Shown one piece after another: positions 35,966 through 53,814 of a stretch of 64,000 nucleotides of DNA (position 1 is its first letter; each line of letters starts with the position of its first letter). Position numbers and translations under genes: made by a program. The notes beneath the pieces are model-generated. The model searched no databases, was not told where the DNA came from, and saw only the letters and a list, made by a program, of their open reading frames with translations. Source of the stretch: Glandiceps talaboti (lineage: Eukaryota; Hemichordata; Enteropneusta; Spengelidae); assembly GCF_964340395.1 (NCBI RefSeq), contig NC_135570.1, positions 9,825,322-9,889,321 of the forward strand, written 5' to 3'.

Positions 35966-36359
35966 AGTTTATGCATAGCCACGTGCTATACAGTGACTAG
36001 CTGGAACACTGCAATTTGGTTTGCGTCTCATTGTTGTGTCTGGGCAAAGTTTGTGCTCAAGTCAATCCAGCTGAATATATGGGAACCTGATAGGATTGAG
36101 GTTATTATGTGAATGATACCTCTTTGCGTTTAGAAACAGTAGGGATTGCTAACTTCCACGAGAGTTTACGAGTAGAAAGATGGTTGTGTCATTGTATATT
36201 GTGCCATATACTGGGGCGGGCAGGGAGAGGGGCTTAACGTTGTTACTATGAATAATGTAGGGAAAGGTAGAATGTCGTGTAGTATAGTGGGCTCTGGTGA
36301 GATATTGGATGTGTGATCTGGTATGGTGTTTTATGTTGTAGTATGGTCTCTAGTGAAAT

Positions 36360-36425
36360 GTGGTGTGGTATGTTGTCGTGTGATGTGATGTGATGTGATG
36401 TGACGTGATGTGATGTGATGTTATG
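36360..36425. repeat. (GATGT)n pentamer repeat
   Basis: Tandem TGATG units on the plus strand. The duplicate near 59060-59090 is shorter. Confidence 0.9.
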
Positions 36426-36843
36426 GTGTGTTGTATGGTATGGTGTCTTGTTGTGATATGAAATTGTATTTTGTATTCACATTATGGTCATCTAAATAAG
36501 GTAGAGTTGTATTTTTCACTTATCGTCCTTTAGTGATAATTATATTGATACCTCAACTTCACTCTGATATAATAATTAATAAAACAGTAAACAATACATT
36601 GTATACCTGCTAAATAGATGTCTTTAATTGCTATTTCAAACTCTCAAATTACAAAGCAATTGATTTGATATAATAAGCGAGAACATCCCTATGCAGCAAG
36701 TCTGAGATTTGTTTCGATGTATCTGTAGGAGAAACATAACAAGAAGTTATTAAAATGTACAGCCTTTGTTGAATACGTTTATACAACGAGTATACAACTG
36801 AAGTAACGCTCTTTCTCTATGTACTACCCTCGTTTATAGCATT

Positions 36844-36957
36844 CATATCAAGTGTAAAAGTATACTGTTTCAATTGGTTTATTTACAAGCCTAGCACATG
36901 GCCTTCCTAAAGTGGTCAATTAGCAAATGAAGTCAGTATACTTTTACACTTGATATG
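36844..36957. repeat. Small foldback element downstream of subtilase gene 1
   Basis: CATATCAAGTGTAAAAGTAT and three further bases at the left edge are exactly mirrored at 36935-36957 (23-bp arms), enclosing about 68 bp. On the gene strand the loop contains AATAAA (plus 36877-36883 TTTATT), a candidate polyadenylation signal about 110 bp after the stop codon. Confidence 0.88.
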
Positions 36958-36990
36958 GATGTTACGAATGACTTTACCTTGCTATCGTGT

Positions 36991-42130
<5,140 letters not shown>

Positions 42131-44420
42131 GATGATGAAATTGTACTGAAAGCAAACAAACAAGAAAGAAAGTGACATTTTGGCGTTATGTAGTAATGGA
42201 AGGCATACGTGTGAAGTATTGCTCGTAATCAATTGATATACACCATTTCATACAAACAAAGTGCCTCATTCATGCCTTAATCAAGAAACAGATGTAGTGG
42301 ACATGTACACTTTAGACCAAAACGCCATACTGCGTCTTGTTGCCTACTTGTAAAGGATGACACTTCTACTTACCTGACAACTGTGAAGATCTGTCGAATG
42401 TATCAACTATGCTGAATTCAACCCCTTTTATTTCTAAGTAACTCTCATTATCTTGTCAGCATATGACATATTTCTAAGATAAATTGCTTCCTCCCTGATA
42501 AACACCTGGAACAAAATGATGATAATACACCATTTTTACTAAGTATAGTAACATTTCGTGTTGTCAGCTGATATGAAAAAAATGCTTAATCGTTGAAAAT
42601 GATGAATTACGAAGATGTTGTTTCCCATGGCTCACACTGATGATAAGATGTGAATAACTGGCATGTAGTCTGACAGAGGCACATTGGGTTAGTCAAACAC
42701 CCCCCCCCCCAAAAAAAGCCACAAATACACTCACCAATATACATACATACATACATACATACATACATACATACATACATACATACATGCATACATGCAT
42801 ACATGCATACATACATACATTTTGAATACATACACTTTTGAATGAGATTCGAATTTTGTGGTTGATCCGTTCATGTTAGGGGTCAAGAAACGAGGACAGG
42901 GATCTAAACACATAGGTCAAAATCATGGAGTGTACGGTAAAATCGCACTATTTCTCGAGATCGATTTTGACATGGATTTGCAGAAGACGATTATATCGTT
43001 AATGATACAAAATGACAATTGTGAATCATGGAATTTTTGATGCCCGAATTGGTTGATGGCATTTAATGAATTGCCAGATTTCCCAACGAAAACAAGGCTA
43101 ACAGTCGTCTGGTACTGAATTTCCCTTCCCCTACCCCTCAGATATGCACCAATAATTTGTCTGAAATCCTGATGTCACGTGACACCAAGTTGATATTTAC
43201 ATTGCTTATACAAGACTGCATGTGTTATACAATTACGATACACTTAATATCAATTAGCATGTCAAAGCTAGGGGTTAATTTGGTAAACTTTCTGGGTATT
43301 ATGTTTCTAACCCTAACAATTACCCTAATTATACATGTACTTCCTTTAATACTATTCTGCGACATTTAAACAAAATGTTCTTGCTTGTAAAGTGTTTCAG
43401 GGTATTCGATTACTACATGTGTGGTGCGTAATTGTATGCGAAGAAGTAATAGAGCACTCAAGGTAAATAATCAAAGGGTTGTACATTAGTGTCCCGGTAT
43501 GTCTACACAACAGCATTGAGACAGAGGAATCAAACTCCATTCCTTAAGCTCGGAATACGTCGAATACAGCGAGATCGTCCAGGTGGAATTCCTTGTTTTT
43601 CCACACTATTTTGTTTTACTCCAATTCAATACAAATATCTGTGTTTATGATATACATACATACCATATCGCCCTCGACTATTGGATTTACTCTAGATTTT
43701 GCAGTTAGGATGCTTGTCTTTCGGTAGTTTAAATAAAGACCACTATAATGGTCTGAGGTTTAAAAAAAGAATGCACATAAAACTAAAACAACGGGAATAA
43801 TGCTGTTAACACGTTAAAATCTGAACAATTCATCATATTATGGGATGATTAGCGTCATGTTGTATAATTGTAGAGGTGTTAGAGCAAAAAAAAAAAACCC
43901 ATAAAAATCAGACAGATATCATTTTATGTCGGCCTGTGTATGTTTTGAGCAGATTGTGTTAACTTTTAAACTGTTTATATCTCGAATCATTTTTATTACA
44001 CTTTAAATATAAGGATGGTCAGTTTACCATTTTACTCTAGTTTGTCCCCTGTACCAAAATCTCAGACAAAAGTACTTACCAGAATGGTCATATGTAAATC
44101 CTACTATTGAAAAGTTTTATTCACTTATGTCGTCAAACAAAGGTCCAGTAATTCTAAACCTAGCTGCGTATGTATATAGAGCAGAGGTTTTAAGAAAGGA
44201 ATTCTGCTAATTTGTTTTCTGTACACTTCCGTGAGATGATGTTATCTAGTACTGTAATTTTTTTTTGCGATATAGGCGGAGGCCTTAAGAAGCAATAAAC
44301 CATTATTATTATTCATAGTTTAACAACGAATATTCATGACAGATCTTTTACACGGAAGGATGGTCAGTTTAAGAGACTAGCGTCTTAAAGACAATCAAAT
44401 ACGGTATACGTACACACGTG
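42131..44420. other. Upstream flank of subtilase gene 1, no other gene
   Basis: The promoter of the subtilase should lie just above 42130; no TATA box could be called with confidence. A (CATA)n tract sits at 42738-42821 beside a poly-C run. Remaining sequence is AT-rich, with no recognisable exon. Confidence 0.45.
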
Positions 44421-44467
44421 ACACACACACACACACACATACATACATACATACATACATACATACA

Positions 44468-44499
<32 letters not shown>

Positions 44500-45265
44500 C
44501 CTTGAGCTATTGAGTTCATATCGAGTTGATCAAACCGAGTGAAACATCCATATGTTATCCTCGTGAGTTACGATATTGATATGATAGACAGATTAGCAAC
44601 GACATAAATCATCGTCTTTTGAAGCTAGAGTTATATCATATCAAAATTTTACCAATCTATATTATCTACTCAACTGTACCTACTAGGAGCTGTGACACGA
44701 ATGCGTTTTAGCCTAAAACGAGATTTGGCAAGATTTGTCGAGTGAACATGCAAAGGAATGCTAAATGCACTAAACGGAAAATGTATCCGAACATTTATTG
44801 TAAGTATAATAAACTAATTTATATAGCGATATTTTCAAGAGTCACCTGTGACTGCATTTGTAGCGGTTAATTCAGGCGGTCACATTTCCAACCGAGTATA
44901 TTATCAGCCACTTGCCATGTGTACACCGTATGTTCTGGCGCCGGTCGCTATCAATTTTCGTGATGAAGCATAGATGTGTGTGAGTACGTACACTCATCAG
45001 GCAGGGTACAGTCGCTTCGTACATTTCGCTTCATGGAGACTACTTGGCTAATTCAACAATTTTTGTTCAACTTGAATGTACATAGCTCTCGGAATTGGAA
45101 GGTTTCCTTTGATGGCTGATCTTCAAAGTTAAACATACATGTCTCAGTGAAGTTTACATTTTTTGCGGATGTCTAAGATTTTAAGTTGGTGGAAAAGTAT
45201 AAATCCAAATTTTAGAATAACCTACTATTACATACAATACATACATACATACATACATACATACA

Positions 45266-45293
<28 letters not shown>
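44421..45293 (+). repeat. Block A1, short form, with flanking (CATA)n
   Basis: Starts after (CATA)n (44437-44495) with CCTTGAGCTATTGAGTTC and ends TTTTAGAATAACC before the next (CATA)n (45233-45293). Compared with A2 and A3 it lacks about 845 bp between CAAAATTTTACCAATCT and CTACTCAACTGT, including the foldback found in the other blocks. It is more diverged than A2 and A3 are from each other. Confidence 0.9.
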
Positions 45294-45297
<4 letters not shown>

Positions 45298-46868
45298 CCT
45301 TGAGCTATTGAGTTCATATCGAGTTGATCAAACCGAGTGAAACATCCATATGTTATCCTCGTGAGTTACGATGTTGATATGATAGACAGATTAGCAACGA
45401 CATAAATCATCTTCTTTTGAAGCTAGAGTTACATCATATCAAAATTTTACCAATCTTTATCACATAAGCACGTGCATATCTTCTACTGTGTGACGTCAAG
45501 CATGGCAGATCAAAAACGCATATCACTGTGTTCTACCGAACTTTTTTTCTCAACTACTGTTGGATGGTTCCTGCTACACTACGATCAAGTTGTCGTAATA
45601 ATTATGTACTTTCAAACACTAAATGCACACATTACTTTACATACACCATTTGGTGGCATGAGTCCGATACGTAGAGGTACTTTTATTTTTATTGAACAGA
45701 TTTTATTGTATCTAAAAGTCATGTAGATTATCGATAACAATTTGTATGTAGGCTCGCAGCTGGTGGTACGATTTTCCGTTGAGCTCAAAACTCAGAATGA
45801 AATCCTTAGCTAATATAATTAAATTGTCGGAACAAAAGTCGCATTCAGACAAAGTTTACTAATGTTTTAAAACTAAATTTGATATAACATGACGTACATC
45901 GCTAGGTTATAACCGATGATTTTGGTCGAGAATCCAAGGCACAGTGTAACTAGGCTGCACATAAGGTTGACCTCGCAACAGGTCACGCGATTACGTAATT
46001 TGCATTGACATCGGACGCATTTTTGATAGGCGGTGAAAAATAAAGTGCGATGAAACGATGTAGTGTTCGTAAAATTCGAATCAAAATGGAGGGAAAAAGT
46101 GGAAAAACTTAATTATGTGATAAATATATAATCCCATGAAATCAATGTTAGTTTTACATTTTCCTGTGCGTCGTATGATTCCGCGCACTACAAATTCTCG
46201 CCTAACCGCTCCAATTTGTATTAGTCCGCGGAATCATACGCGGAGCAGTATGACGTAAAACTAGCATTGATTTCATGGGGTTACATACTAAATATCATTT
46301 ACTCAACTGTATCTACTAAGAGCTGGGACACGAATACGTTTTAGCCTGAAACGAGATTTGGCAGGATTTGTCGGGTGAACATGTAAAGGAATGCTAAATG
46401 CAGTAAACGGAAAATGTATCCGAACATTTATTGTAAGTATAATAAACTAATTTATATAGCGAAATTGTCAAGAGTCACCTGTGACTGCGTTTGTAGCGGT
46501 TATTTCGGGCGGTCACATTTCCAACCGGGTATATTATCAGCCACTTACCATGTGTACATCGTATGTTCTGGCGCCGGTCGCTATCAATTTTCGTATTGAA
46601 CCATATAGATATGTATGTGTGGGTACGTACACTCAGGCAGGGTACAGTCGCTGCGTAAATTTCGGTTCATGGAGACTACTTAACTAATTCAGCCATTTCT
46701 TTTCAACTTGAATGTACCTGGCTCTCGGAATTGGAAGGTTTCCTTTGATGGCCGATCTTCAAAGATAAACATACAATGTACATGTCTCAGTGAAGTTTAC
46801 ATTTTTTGTGGATGTCTAAGATTTTAAGTTGGTGGAAAAGTATTACTCCAAATTTTAGAATAACCTAC
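45294..46868 (+). repeat. Block A2, full form
   Basis: Full-length unit of the array, closely matching A3 (offset 2,328 bp) and A4. Contains an 84-codon frame at 45472-45726 that lacks an ATG start and is repeated in A3 and A4; it has no recognisable domain and I do not treat it as a gene. Confidence 0.93.
46130..46284. repeat. Foldback element in block A2
   Basis: TAATCCCATGAAATCAATGT with GTTTTAC at the left is mirrored by GTAAAAC and ATTGATTTCATGGGGTTA at the right; the arms continue to GTATGATTCCGCG / CGCGGAATCATAC. About 155 bp with a small centre. It is also in A3 (48458-48612) and A4 (52132-52288), but not A1. Confidence 0.9.
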
Positions 46869-46910
46869 ACACACCTATACATACATACATACATACATAC
46901 ATACATACAT

Positions 46911-46969
<59 letters not shown>

Positions 46970-47498
46970 TACATACATACATACATACATACATACATAC
47001 ATACATACATACATACATACATACATACATACATACATACATACATACATAGAAATGCATAAGGAACTAATAAACCAGTCCGTATATATAGCTGTTAAAT
47101 CCGACGTTTCGAATAAATATTCTTTTTCAAAGGAAAAATTGGCGAGACAGAGAAATGCCAGGTGAAAACCCGAACATTTCTAAATATAATGGAACAAAAC
47201 CGCGCGTGATATAAATAAACGGTTATACGTGGGATAAGTTCTTAAATTCGCACGCACCTAATAGAACCCAATAGAATACGCCTGAAATTTAAAAAAATAC
47301 CCAATAATCATGATAATTAGATTGAGAAAGACGAGAATAATCTATTAATTCCAAGGGGTTCCAGCGTTCCAAGTCGGAAAATGATTTCTTCTTCCTTCAA
47401 CCTCAAAGCTTTCTCATCACCAGAAACCTTAGATGGAGATGTTCCACGAAACGATCACCAAGACGACGTAAAGTTGAACCTATATATAGAAAACCACA

Positions 47499-47529
<31 letters not shown>

Positions 47530-47536
47530 CATACAT

Positions 47537-47569
<33 letters not shown>

Positions 47570-47593
47570 TACATACATACATACATACATACA

Positions 47594-47622
<29 letters not shown>
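46869..47622 (+). repeat. (CATA)n, block B2, (CATA)n
   Basis: A long CATA/CA tract (46873-47052), then a 450-bp unique block (47053-47503) from GAAATGCATAAGGAACTAAT to GAAAACCACATTACATAC, then another CATA tract to 47622. Block B starts like the inverted repeat at 6030-6180. Confidence 0.93.
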
Positions 47623-47626
<4 letters not shown>

Positions 47627-49197
47627 CTTGAGCTATTGAGTTCATATCGAGTTGATCAAACCGAGTGAAACATCCATATGTTATCCTCGTGAGTCACGAT
47701 GTTGATATGATAGACAGATTAGCAACGACATAAATCATCTTCTTTTGAAGCTAGAGTTACATCATATCAAAATTTTACCAATCTTTATCACATAAGCACG
47801 TGCATATCTTCTACTGTGTGACGTCAAGCATGGCAGATCAAAAACGCATGTCACTGTGTTCTACCGAACTTTTTTTCTCAACTACTGTTGGATGGTTCCT
47901 GCTACACTACGATCAAGTTGTCGTAATAATTATGTACTTTCAAACCCTAAATGCACACATTACTTTACATACACCATTTGGTGGCATGAGTCCGATACGT
48001 AGAGGTACTTTTATTTTTATTGAACAGATTTTATTGTATCTAAAAGTCATGTAGATTATCGATAACAATTTGTATGTAGGCTCGCAGCTGGTGGTACGAT
48101 TTTCCGTTGAGCTCAAAACTCAGAATGAAATCCTTAGCTAATATAATTAAAGTGTCGGAACAAAAGTCGCATTCAGACAAAGTTTACTAATGTTTTAAAA
48201 CTAAATTTGATATAACATGACGTACATCGCTAGGTTATAACCGATGATTTTGGTCGAGAATCCAAGGCACAGTGTAACTAGGCTGCACATAAGGTTGACC
48301 TCGCAACAGGTCACGCGATTACGTAATTTGCATTGACATCGGACGCATTTTTGATAGGCGGTGAAAAATAAAGTGCGATGAAACGATGTAGTGTTCGTAA
48401 AATTCGAATCAAAATGGAGGGAAAAAGTGGAAAAACTTAATTATGTGATAAATATATAATCCCATGAAATCAATGTTAGTTTTACATCTTCCTGTGCGTC
48501 GTATGATTCCGCGCACTACAAATTCTCGCCTAACCGCTCCAATTTGTATTAGTCCGCGGAATCATACGCGGAGCAGTATGACGTAAAACTAGCATTGATT
48601 TCATGGGGTTACATACTAAATATCATTTACTCAACTGTATCTACTAAGAGCTGGGACACGAATACGTTTTAGCCTGAAACGAGATTTGGCAGGATTTGTC
48701 GGGTGAACATGTAAAGGAATGCTAAATGCAGTAAACGGAAAATGTATCCGAACATTTATTGTAAGTATAAAAAACTAATTTATATAGCGAAATTGTCAAG
48801 AGTCACCTGTGACTGCGTTTGTAGCGGTTATTTCGGGCGGTCACATTTCCAACCGGGTATATTATCAGCCACTTACCATATGTACATCGTATGTTCTGGC
48901 GCCGGTCGCTATCAATTTTCGTATTGAACCATAGATATGTATGTGTGGGTACGTACACTCAGGCAGGGTACAGTCGCTGCGTAAATTTCGGTTCATGGAG
49001 ACTACTTAACTAATTCAGCCATTTCTTTTCAACTTGAATGTACCTGGCTCTCGGAATTGGAAGGTTTCCTTTGATGGCCGATCTTCAAAGATAAACATAC
49101 AATGTACATGTCTCAGTGAAGTTTACATTTTTTGTGGATGTCTAAGATTTTAAGTTGGTGGAAAAGTATTACTCCAAATTTTAGAATAACCTACACA
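47623..49197 (+). repeat. Block A3, full form
   Basis: Differs from A2 at only scattered positions, including its foldback at 48458-48612. Flanked by CATA tracts on both sides. Confidence 0.95.
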
Positions 49198-49232
49198 CAC
49201 CTATACATACATACATACATACATACATACAT

Positions 49233-49285
<53 letters not shown>

Positions 49286-49790
49286 TACATACATACATAC
49301 ATACATACATACATACATACATACATACATACATACATACATAGAAATGCATAAGGAACTAATAAACCAGTCCGTATATATAGCTGTTAAATCCGACGTT
49401 TCGAATAAATATTCTTTTTCAAAGGAAAAATTGGCGAGACAGAGAAATGCCAGGTGAAAACCCGAACATTTCTAAATATAATGGAACAAAACCGCGCGTG
49501 ATATAAATAAACGGTTATACGTGGGATAAGTTCTTAAATTCGCACGCACCTAATAGAACCCAATAGAATACGCCTGAAATTTAAAAAAATACCCAATAAT
49601 CATGATAATTAGATTGAGAAAGACGAGAATAATCTATTAATTCCAAGGGGTTCCAGCGTTCCAAGACGGAAAATGATTTCTTCTTCCTTCAACCTCAAAG
49701 CTTTCTCATCACCAGAAACCTTAGATGGAGATGTTCCACGAAACGATCACCAAGACGACGTAAAGTTGAACCTATATATAGAAAACCACA

Positions 49791-49873
<83 letters not shown>

Positions 49874-49893
49874 TACATACATACATACATACA

Positions 49894-49921
<28 letters not shown>
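49198..49921 (+). repeat. (CATA)n, block B3, (CATA)n
   Basis: CATA tract at 49203-49343, unique block 49344-49793 nearly identical to B2, then a CATA/CA tract to 49921 of different length from its counterpart. Confidence 0.95.
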
Positions 49922-49926
<5 letters not shown>

Positions 49927-50433
49927 CTTGAGCTATTGAGTTCATATCGAGTTGATCAAACCGAGTGAAACATCCATATGTTATCCTCGTGAGTCACGAT
50001 GTTGATATGATAGACAGATTAGCAACGACATAAATCATCTTCTTTTGAAGCTAGAGTTACATCATATCAAAATTTTACCAATCTTTATCACATAAGCACG
50101 TGCATATCTTCTACTGTGTGACGTCAAGCATGGCAGATCAAAAACGCATATCACTGTGTTCTACCGAACTTTTTTTCTCAACTACTGTTGGATGGTTCCT
50201 GCTACACTACGATCAAGTTGTCGTAATAATTATGTACTTTCAAACCCTAAATGCACACATTACTTTACATACACCATTTGGTGGCATGAGTCCGATACGT
50301 AGAGATTCTTTTATTTTTATTGGACAGATTTTATTCTATCTAAAAATCATGTAGATTATCGATAACAATTTGTATGTAGGCTCGCAGCCGGTACGATTTT
50401 CCGTCGAGCACAAAGCTCAGAATGTAATCCTTA

Positions 50434-51803
50434 GGGAGTGTACATTTTTAATTTCCAGGGGAGGCCGGAGGATTTCTAATGAAGCAAGGGATTTTTATTG
50501 GTGGCCCCCCCTACAAAAACTGGTATAAATTATCTGCCCCCCCCCCTAAGACTTCTTGTTTTTATTTCACGGCCCCCCTGAAACCACTAACAAAAATACG
50601 CACAGATGAAACACAGATACAGCAATACATAGATTTGCCAGCAGTTGCTACATGTATTAACTTATTCCATATTTATACTTACTTCAGAATTGAACCAGTG
50701 CACAAAGTTGTTGAATCATGGAATTTATTAGGGATTCATGTATACAAAATGGCTCAAAGTGCAGTTACTGTTCCACTACAGATTGGGTATCGCCATCTAT
50801 GAACAGAATACCACATCCTATGCCAGATATGCACAACCCAGGTCATTATATGGATGTGTTTGAAACACCAAACATAAATCGAACTGTTGATGACTACCAA
50901 CCACGTGCTAACTTAAAAAAGCTCTATGTTTCAAAACAATTAAATGATGAAGCTGCTATTTCTTGTTTTGCTGAGAAATGTATTGTCAGTGTGAACAGTG
51001 TTAAAAACTACATTGAACATTTGAGAAATTTGGAGAGGATGAAAAACATTAGATCCAGACATCGGTTAGAGGTACAGAAGAAAAGAGAAAACAAGAATTA
51101 TAATGACTATGACTGGTTGCAGTTATTCATAAGTGGAACGCTAGAAAAACTGAACGTAAAAGAGCTAGATAAATATCTAGACAAGCATAAATTGCCAAAA
51201 TATAGAAAATTAAAAGGAGAAAAAGTAGACATAATATCAACGCACATACTTGGAACACCTAAATTAAGGTCAAGAAAAGTGACTGCAAATGAACTTCAAA
51301 CTACAACTACAGACATCAGTGATACAAATAGTAGTGACTCTGAAAGTGAAAATGCTATAATAGGTGTTATAGACAGTGATGATTGTTTTTCTGATAACTC
51401 TGAAACTTCAAGCATGGCTCAGACAGTGATTGTGATGAAACAAGTCCTACACAATTTCATGGGAAAGTTACCTTGAGAAGTGGCAGAGTCGCCGGTCAAT
51501 TTTTGTTTCACTGAATACAAATATTGTGATTTAATAGGTTTGTGCACTGTTTTATCATCAATCCATGTTAAATGCTACTTCTGTAGGACATTGTGCACAG
51601 TCAAGTGTTGGGTTTTGCCTATATTTTATTTTATACATATCTGGCACTTGTCCATCCTGACATTCAGGTTTAGGGTTTTTTTTGTGCCCCCCTAACAAAT
51701 AGTGAAATTTTTTTTTAGCCCCCCCCCCCTAATTTTTCTTGAGAAAAATTGGTGCCCCCCCCCCCTGAAAATCCCCCCCTGGAAGTTAAAACTGTACACT
51801 CCC
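50434..51803 (+). mobile_element. Harbinger-like DNA transposon insertion, 1,370 bp
   Basis: Terminal inverted repeats of about 28 bp begin GGGAGTGTACA at the left and end TGTACACTCCC at the right. They are flanked by the 3-bp direct repeat TTA (50431-50433 and 51804-51806). Blocks A2 and A3 have the uninterrupted site CCTTAGCTAATAT, so insertion and target duplication are directly visible. A 3-bp TTA duplication is typical of the PIF/Harbinger superfamily. No DDE transposase is present, so the element is non-autonomous or has lost that gene. Runs of C and G lie just inside both ends. Confidence 0.87.
50718..51476 (+). CDS. Transposon-borne protein with SAP-like C-terminal motif, 252 aa
   Basis: A single ATG-started open frame inside the Harbinger-like element. 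The N-terminus has a CSYC motif. The middle (about residues 65-120) is helical and charged, with KNYIEHLRNLERMKNIRSRH and a KKRENKNYNDYDW stretch. Residues about 135-177 (LEKLNVKELDKYLDKHKLP then KGEKVDIISTHIL) resemble a SAP-type helix-extended-helix DNA-binding motif. The tail is Ser/Asp-rich. Similar DYDW plus L-x(2)-L-x-V-x-ELDKYL arrangements are known to me from uncharacterised transposon-associated proteins of marine invertebrates. It could be the accessory DNA-binding protein of the element. The intact frame suggests recent activity. Function is not shown. Confidence 0.6.
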   Translation: MEFIRDSCIQNGSKCSYCSTTDWVSPSMNRIPHPMPDMHNPGHYMDVFETPNINRTVDDYQPRANLKKLYVSKQLNDEAAISCFAEKCIVSVNSVKNYIEHLRNLERMKNIRSRHRLEVQKKRENKNYNDYDWLQLFISGTLEKLNVKELDKYLDKHKLPKYRKLKGEKVDIISTHILGTPKLRSRKVTANELQTTTTDISDTNSSDSESENAIIGVIDSDDCFSDNSETSSMAQTVIVMKQVLHNFMGKLP

Positions 51804-52733
51804 TTAGCTAATATACAGTAATTAAAATGTCGGAACAAAAGTCGCATTCAGACAAAGTTTACTTATGTTTTAAAACTAAATTTGATATAACATGACGTAC
51901 ATCGCTAGGTTATAACCGATGATTTTGGTCGAGAATCCAAGGCACAGTGTAACTAGGCTGCACATAAGGTTGACCTCGCAACAGGTCACGCGATTACGTA
52001 ATTTGCATAGCCATCGGACGCATTTTTGATAGGCGATGAAAAATAAAGTGCGATGAAACGACAAAGTGTTCGTAAAATTCGAATCAAAATGGAGGGAAAA
52101 AGTGGAAAAACTTAATTATGTAATAAATTTATAATCCCACGAAATCGATGTTAGCTTTACGTCATCCTGTGCCTCGTTTGATTCCGCGCACTACAAATTC
52201 TCGCCTACCCAGCTCCAGTTTGTATCAGTCCGCAGAATCATACTCGGAGCAGTATGGCATAAAACTCACACTGATTTCATGGGGTTACATATAAATATCA
52301 TTTACTCAACTGTATCTACTAAGAGCTGGGACACGAATACATTTTAGCCTGAAACGAGGTTTGGCAGGATTTGTCGGGTGAACATGTAAAGGAATGCTAA
52401 ATGCACTAAACGGGAAATGTATATGAACATTTATTGTAAGTATAATAAACCAATTTATATAGCGATGTTTTCAAGAGTCACCTGTGACTGCATTTGTAGC
52501 GGTTAATTCAGGCGGTCACATTTCCAACCGGTTATATTATCAGCCACTTACCATGTGTACATTGTATGTATATAGAATAATGTGATGTACTTTCGTAATT
52601 GGAAGGTTTCCATTGATGGCTGATCTTCAAAGTTAAACATACATGTCTGAAGTTTACATTTTTGTGGATGTCTAAGATTTTAAGTTGGTGGAAAAGTATT
52701 ACCCCCCACATTTTAGAATAAACATTTATTTAT

Positions 52734-53475
52734 GCATCAGAGTTTAGATATTTTTAAAAAATCATCACACCCAAGATCATTGTCTGGCATAAAGTCTATC
52801 CGATCTCATTATAGCGTACATGTATATTTATAGTAACTGACTTAAATTGAATTGTCCGACCATCGATGTCGATCTTTTTTTTAAGCGATGCTCAATGAAA
52901 GCCTGGTGGTCTCATTATTCAATCTAGTATTTTTTCCATGAGTGTAATTACAACAACTTATAGTCCTAATTATAATTTCAGTTCAAAAAAGGAACAGTAC
53001 TACGATTAAATGTACGAATTATACATTCTGGTGTATGCTTGTTGAATTATATTTACTAGTTGCTCTTGGTTTGGACGAGGGGAGGGGGGCTACTATGGTA
53101 ACTGTATTAGGGCGTATTATTTATGTATATATGTAGTACACTTTGGAACTGATCGAATGAATTTCGTGTATGGTCTATGAGTGAATAATCTTCGTTGGTA
53201 ACCGTTGGTAAACACTTATGTTATCCCTGTATGACTAGCATACGAATTTCCGAGCTCCGGTGGATTTTGCATGGATTTTATATTTGAAAGAATATTTAGT
53301 TCTGAAGCGTACAAACACAAATTTGAAAATTGTTACGTGATTTTTTTCGACTGCGAACTTTAGTCTTTGTCAATAGATTGATCGTGACATTAAAGTGGCC
53401 ATATGGATGGGGATTTGGTGGTTTTTTATAAAAAAAATTTATCATGGTTTCCTATTTCAAAAATCAATGTGAAAC
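52734..53475. other. No recognised gene
   Basis: AT-rich spacer between the block array and the LINE/receptor region. Searched for upstream exons of the Cys-loop receptor on the plus strand; none recognised. Confidence 0.45.
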
Positions 53476-53770
53476 GACATATGTCTGTATCTGTATCTGT
53501 ATCAGTATCTGTATCTGTATCTGTATCTGTATCTGTATCTGTATATGTATCTGTATCTGTATATGTATATGTATAGTTACGGTGTAGGTCCTGGGTAAGG
53601 AATAACACACCGGGGGAGAGTATTTAGTCGGAATGATTTTTGACAGTGACTGCCATTTTAAAGGTGTCACAAGATTTAGCGCACACAGTACTATTGTCCA
53701 GATGGTTCCAGTCTACTAGTGTTTTTACAAAGAATGACTCTTTGTATTGAGCAGTTTTACAATTGTCAAA
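53476..53770 (-). mobile_element. LINE 3' fragment with (GATACA)n tail
   Basis: On the minus strand it encodes the last reverse-transcriptase residues (FDNCKTAQYKESFFVKTLVDW and on), then a short 3' UTR, then about 95 bp of GATACA-type hexamer repeat (53478-53575). The protein end is the same as that of the plus-strand copy at 54474-55115, so the two are fragments of one family in opposite orientation. Confidence 0.85.
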
Positions 53771-53814
53771 CCATGTGTTTGTATGAATAAACAACAATGC
53801 TGTCGTTGTCGCAG

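Larger units (their letters stand above)
49922..52733 (+). repeat. Block A4, carrying a transposon insertion
   Basis: Same order as A2 and A3 but more diverged in its right half and interrupted at 50431 by a 1.37-kb element. Foldback copy at 52132-52288. It ends at TTTTAGAATAAAC without a following CATA tract and lacks part of the stretch around 44935-45085 of A1. Confidence 0.92.

Noticed and set aside
45472-45726. 84-codon frame repeated in blocks A2, A3 and A4
   Set aside because: Begins without ATG, has no recognisable domain, and its conservation is explained by the recent duplication of whole blocks.
47381-47668. Frame with an ATG at the end of block B, running into CATA repeats (also at 49673)
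   Set aside because: Short unique part with no domain; most of the length is microsatellite translation.
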